A DNA stretch of 5,868 nt from Chloroflexota bacterium (lineage in GTDB: Bacteria > Chloroflexota > Anaerolineae > Anaerolineales > Anaerolineaceae), in the NCBI GenBank assembly GCA_023406965.1, contig JAEXTI010000075.1, positions 1 through 5,868 on the forward strand, given 5' to 3'. Positions 5,185-5,868 of the stretch are shown here, piece after piece (position 1 is the first letter of the stretch; the number at the start of each line of letters is the position of its first letter). A program made the translations under genes and the position numbers. The notes under the pieces were generated by a model. That model searched no databases, had not been told where the DNA came from, and saw only the letters and a list, made by a program, of their open reading frames with translations.

Positions 5185-5868
5185 TCATCCTTTCGCTCGC
5201 CCCAACAAGGCGCAGTATTCAGGGTGAGGCGTGTCGCCCGGTTTCATCGCCAACCCAGGCAGCACCTCCAACTCAAAACCGCATTCGGCAAAGAGTGTCC
5301 GGTAATTTTCTTCACGATAAGCCTGCATCGACTGCGCGTAGCGCGTCACCTCACCCGATTCCGCATCTACAATATAGTAGCGAATAGTGGCAGCTTCTCG
5401 CTCGGCATCCCAAAAGTGCTCTTCCAGGCCCAAATGCGGTCTTTCGCTGAACAACCCGCTCTTTGCTGTGAACCAGGTGCTGGGTTCCTTTCCTACAGCT
5501 ACCGCCAGTTCGTAATATGCCGCCTCTAGCAGCAGCCTGCCGCCGGGCCTCAGTGCCTCCCGGGCTTTGTTCAAAATCAAGCGCGCATCCCCCGGCTTGA
5601 ACACGTTAATCTCGCCAAAAATTTGCATCACCAGATCATACCCGCTGCCATAGTCCGCCTCGCGGATATCCGCCTGCGTGAACCGGCAATCCAACCCCTG
5701 CGTCTGTTCACGGGCATAAGCCACCGCCGCAGGAGCATAATCAACACCTACAGCCGAGTGCCCCTTTCGCGCCAGCCGCCCCGCATACAACCCCGGTCCG
5801 CAGCCCAGGTCGAGGATGCGCCCAGGCTTTCCATCCAGCACCACCGAATGGATCCATTCCACATGCAA
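5185..5868 (-). CDS. Class I SAM-dependent methyltransferase, 5' end outside the window
   Basis: The visible 227 codons encode a Rossmann-fold methyltransferase. Motif I is D-L-G-C-G-P-G (residues 20-26 of the visible part), the acidic end of strand 2 is D43 in VGVDYAP, a third motif is QADIRE (65-70), and strand 4 is YDLVMQIFGEINVF (77-90). The ALRPGGRLLLEA block follows at 105-116. The C-terminal half (EEHFWDAEREAATIRYYIVD and onward, ending EYCALLGRAKG) resembles small-molecule methyltransferases of the Methyltransf_11/25 type. Only a TTG lies at the window edge. Relatives carry an N-terminal helical segment before the HVEWI helix, so the true start is probably beyond 5868. The last two codons and stop (AAA GGA TGA) provide the Shine-Dalgarno of the HD hydrolase, implying coupled expression. 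The methyl acceptor is unknown. Confidence 0.88.
   Translation of the reverse strand: MHVEWIHSVVLDGKPGRILDLGCGPGLYAGRLARKGHSAVGVDYAPAAVAYAREQTQGLDCRFTQADIREADYGSGYDLVMQIFGEINVFKPGDARLILNKAREALRPGGRLLLEAAYYELAVAVGKEPSTWFTAKSGLFSERPHLGLEEHFWDAEREAATIRYYIVDAESGEVTRYAQSMQAYREENYRTLFAECGFELEVLPGLAMKPGDTPHPEYCALLGRAKG
5188..5193 (-). promoter_or_regulatory. Shine-Dalgarno of the HD hydrolase inside the methyltransferase gene
   Basis: AAAGGA, the last two sense codons of the methyltransferase, stands six bases before the HD hydrolase ATG at 5181. The methyltransferase TGA lies between them. Terminating ribosomes would be positioned to reinitiate. Confidence 0.75.

Overview
The window looks like chromosomal housekeeping DNA from a free-living bacterium with GC in the mid-to-high 50s percent (estimated by eye). 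The best guess is a Chloroflexota/Anaerolineae-type organism. This rests on a short (~717 aa) actinobacterial/Chloroflexi-style alpha-glucan phosphorylase with a DUF3417-type N-terminus, a lipoprotein beta-lactamase-fold hydrolase, and a TTG start codon. It is inference from family flavour, not a database match. I see no mobile elements, CRISPR arrays, rRNA or tRNA genes.

Layout. (1) Positions 1-91 are a short leader with a TATAAT box and a good Shine-Dalgarno. (2) A plus-strand gene (92-1150) encodes a secreted or lipid-anchored serine hydrolase of the class C beta-lactamase/NylB-like family. (3) A perfect 20-bp inverted repeat (1159-1203) fills the gap between this gene and the convergent gene, and probably terminates both. 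(4) On the minus strand, alpha-glucan phosphorylase (4287-2134) and ribonuclease Z (2132-1206) form a tight two-gene unit with one base between them; the second gene starts with TTG. (5) A 306-base AT-richer intergenic region (4288-4593) carries a likely promoter and leader for the phosphorylase, an imperfect 51-nt hairpin, a 15-nt palindrome and a second TATAAT box. (6) Upstream on the same strand, a class I SAM-dependent methyltransferase (5868-5185, running off the window edge) is followed by an HD-domain phosphohydrolase (5181-4594). The Shine-Dalgarno of the second lies inside the last codons of the first.

How the genes relate. The phosphorylase releases glucose-1-phosphate from storage glucan, and RNase Z matures tRNA 3' ends; they share a transcript but no obvious pathway. 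The methyltransferase and HD hydrolase are probably co-translated, with unknown substrates. The serine hydrolase is an independent, oppositely oriented unit.

I found no convincing new multi-gene system. The points most worth a second look are the HD-to-HE change in the HD-family protein, the glgP-rnz coupling through a TTG start, and the structured regulatory region upstream of the phosphorylase.
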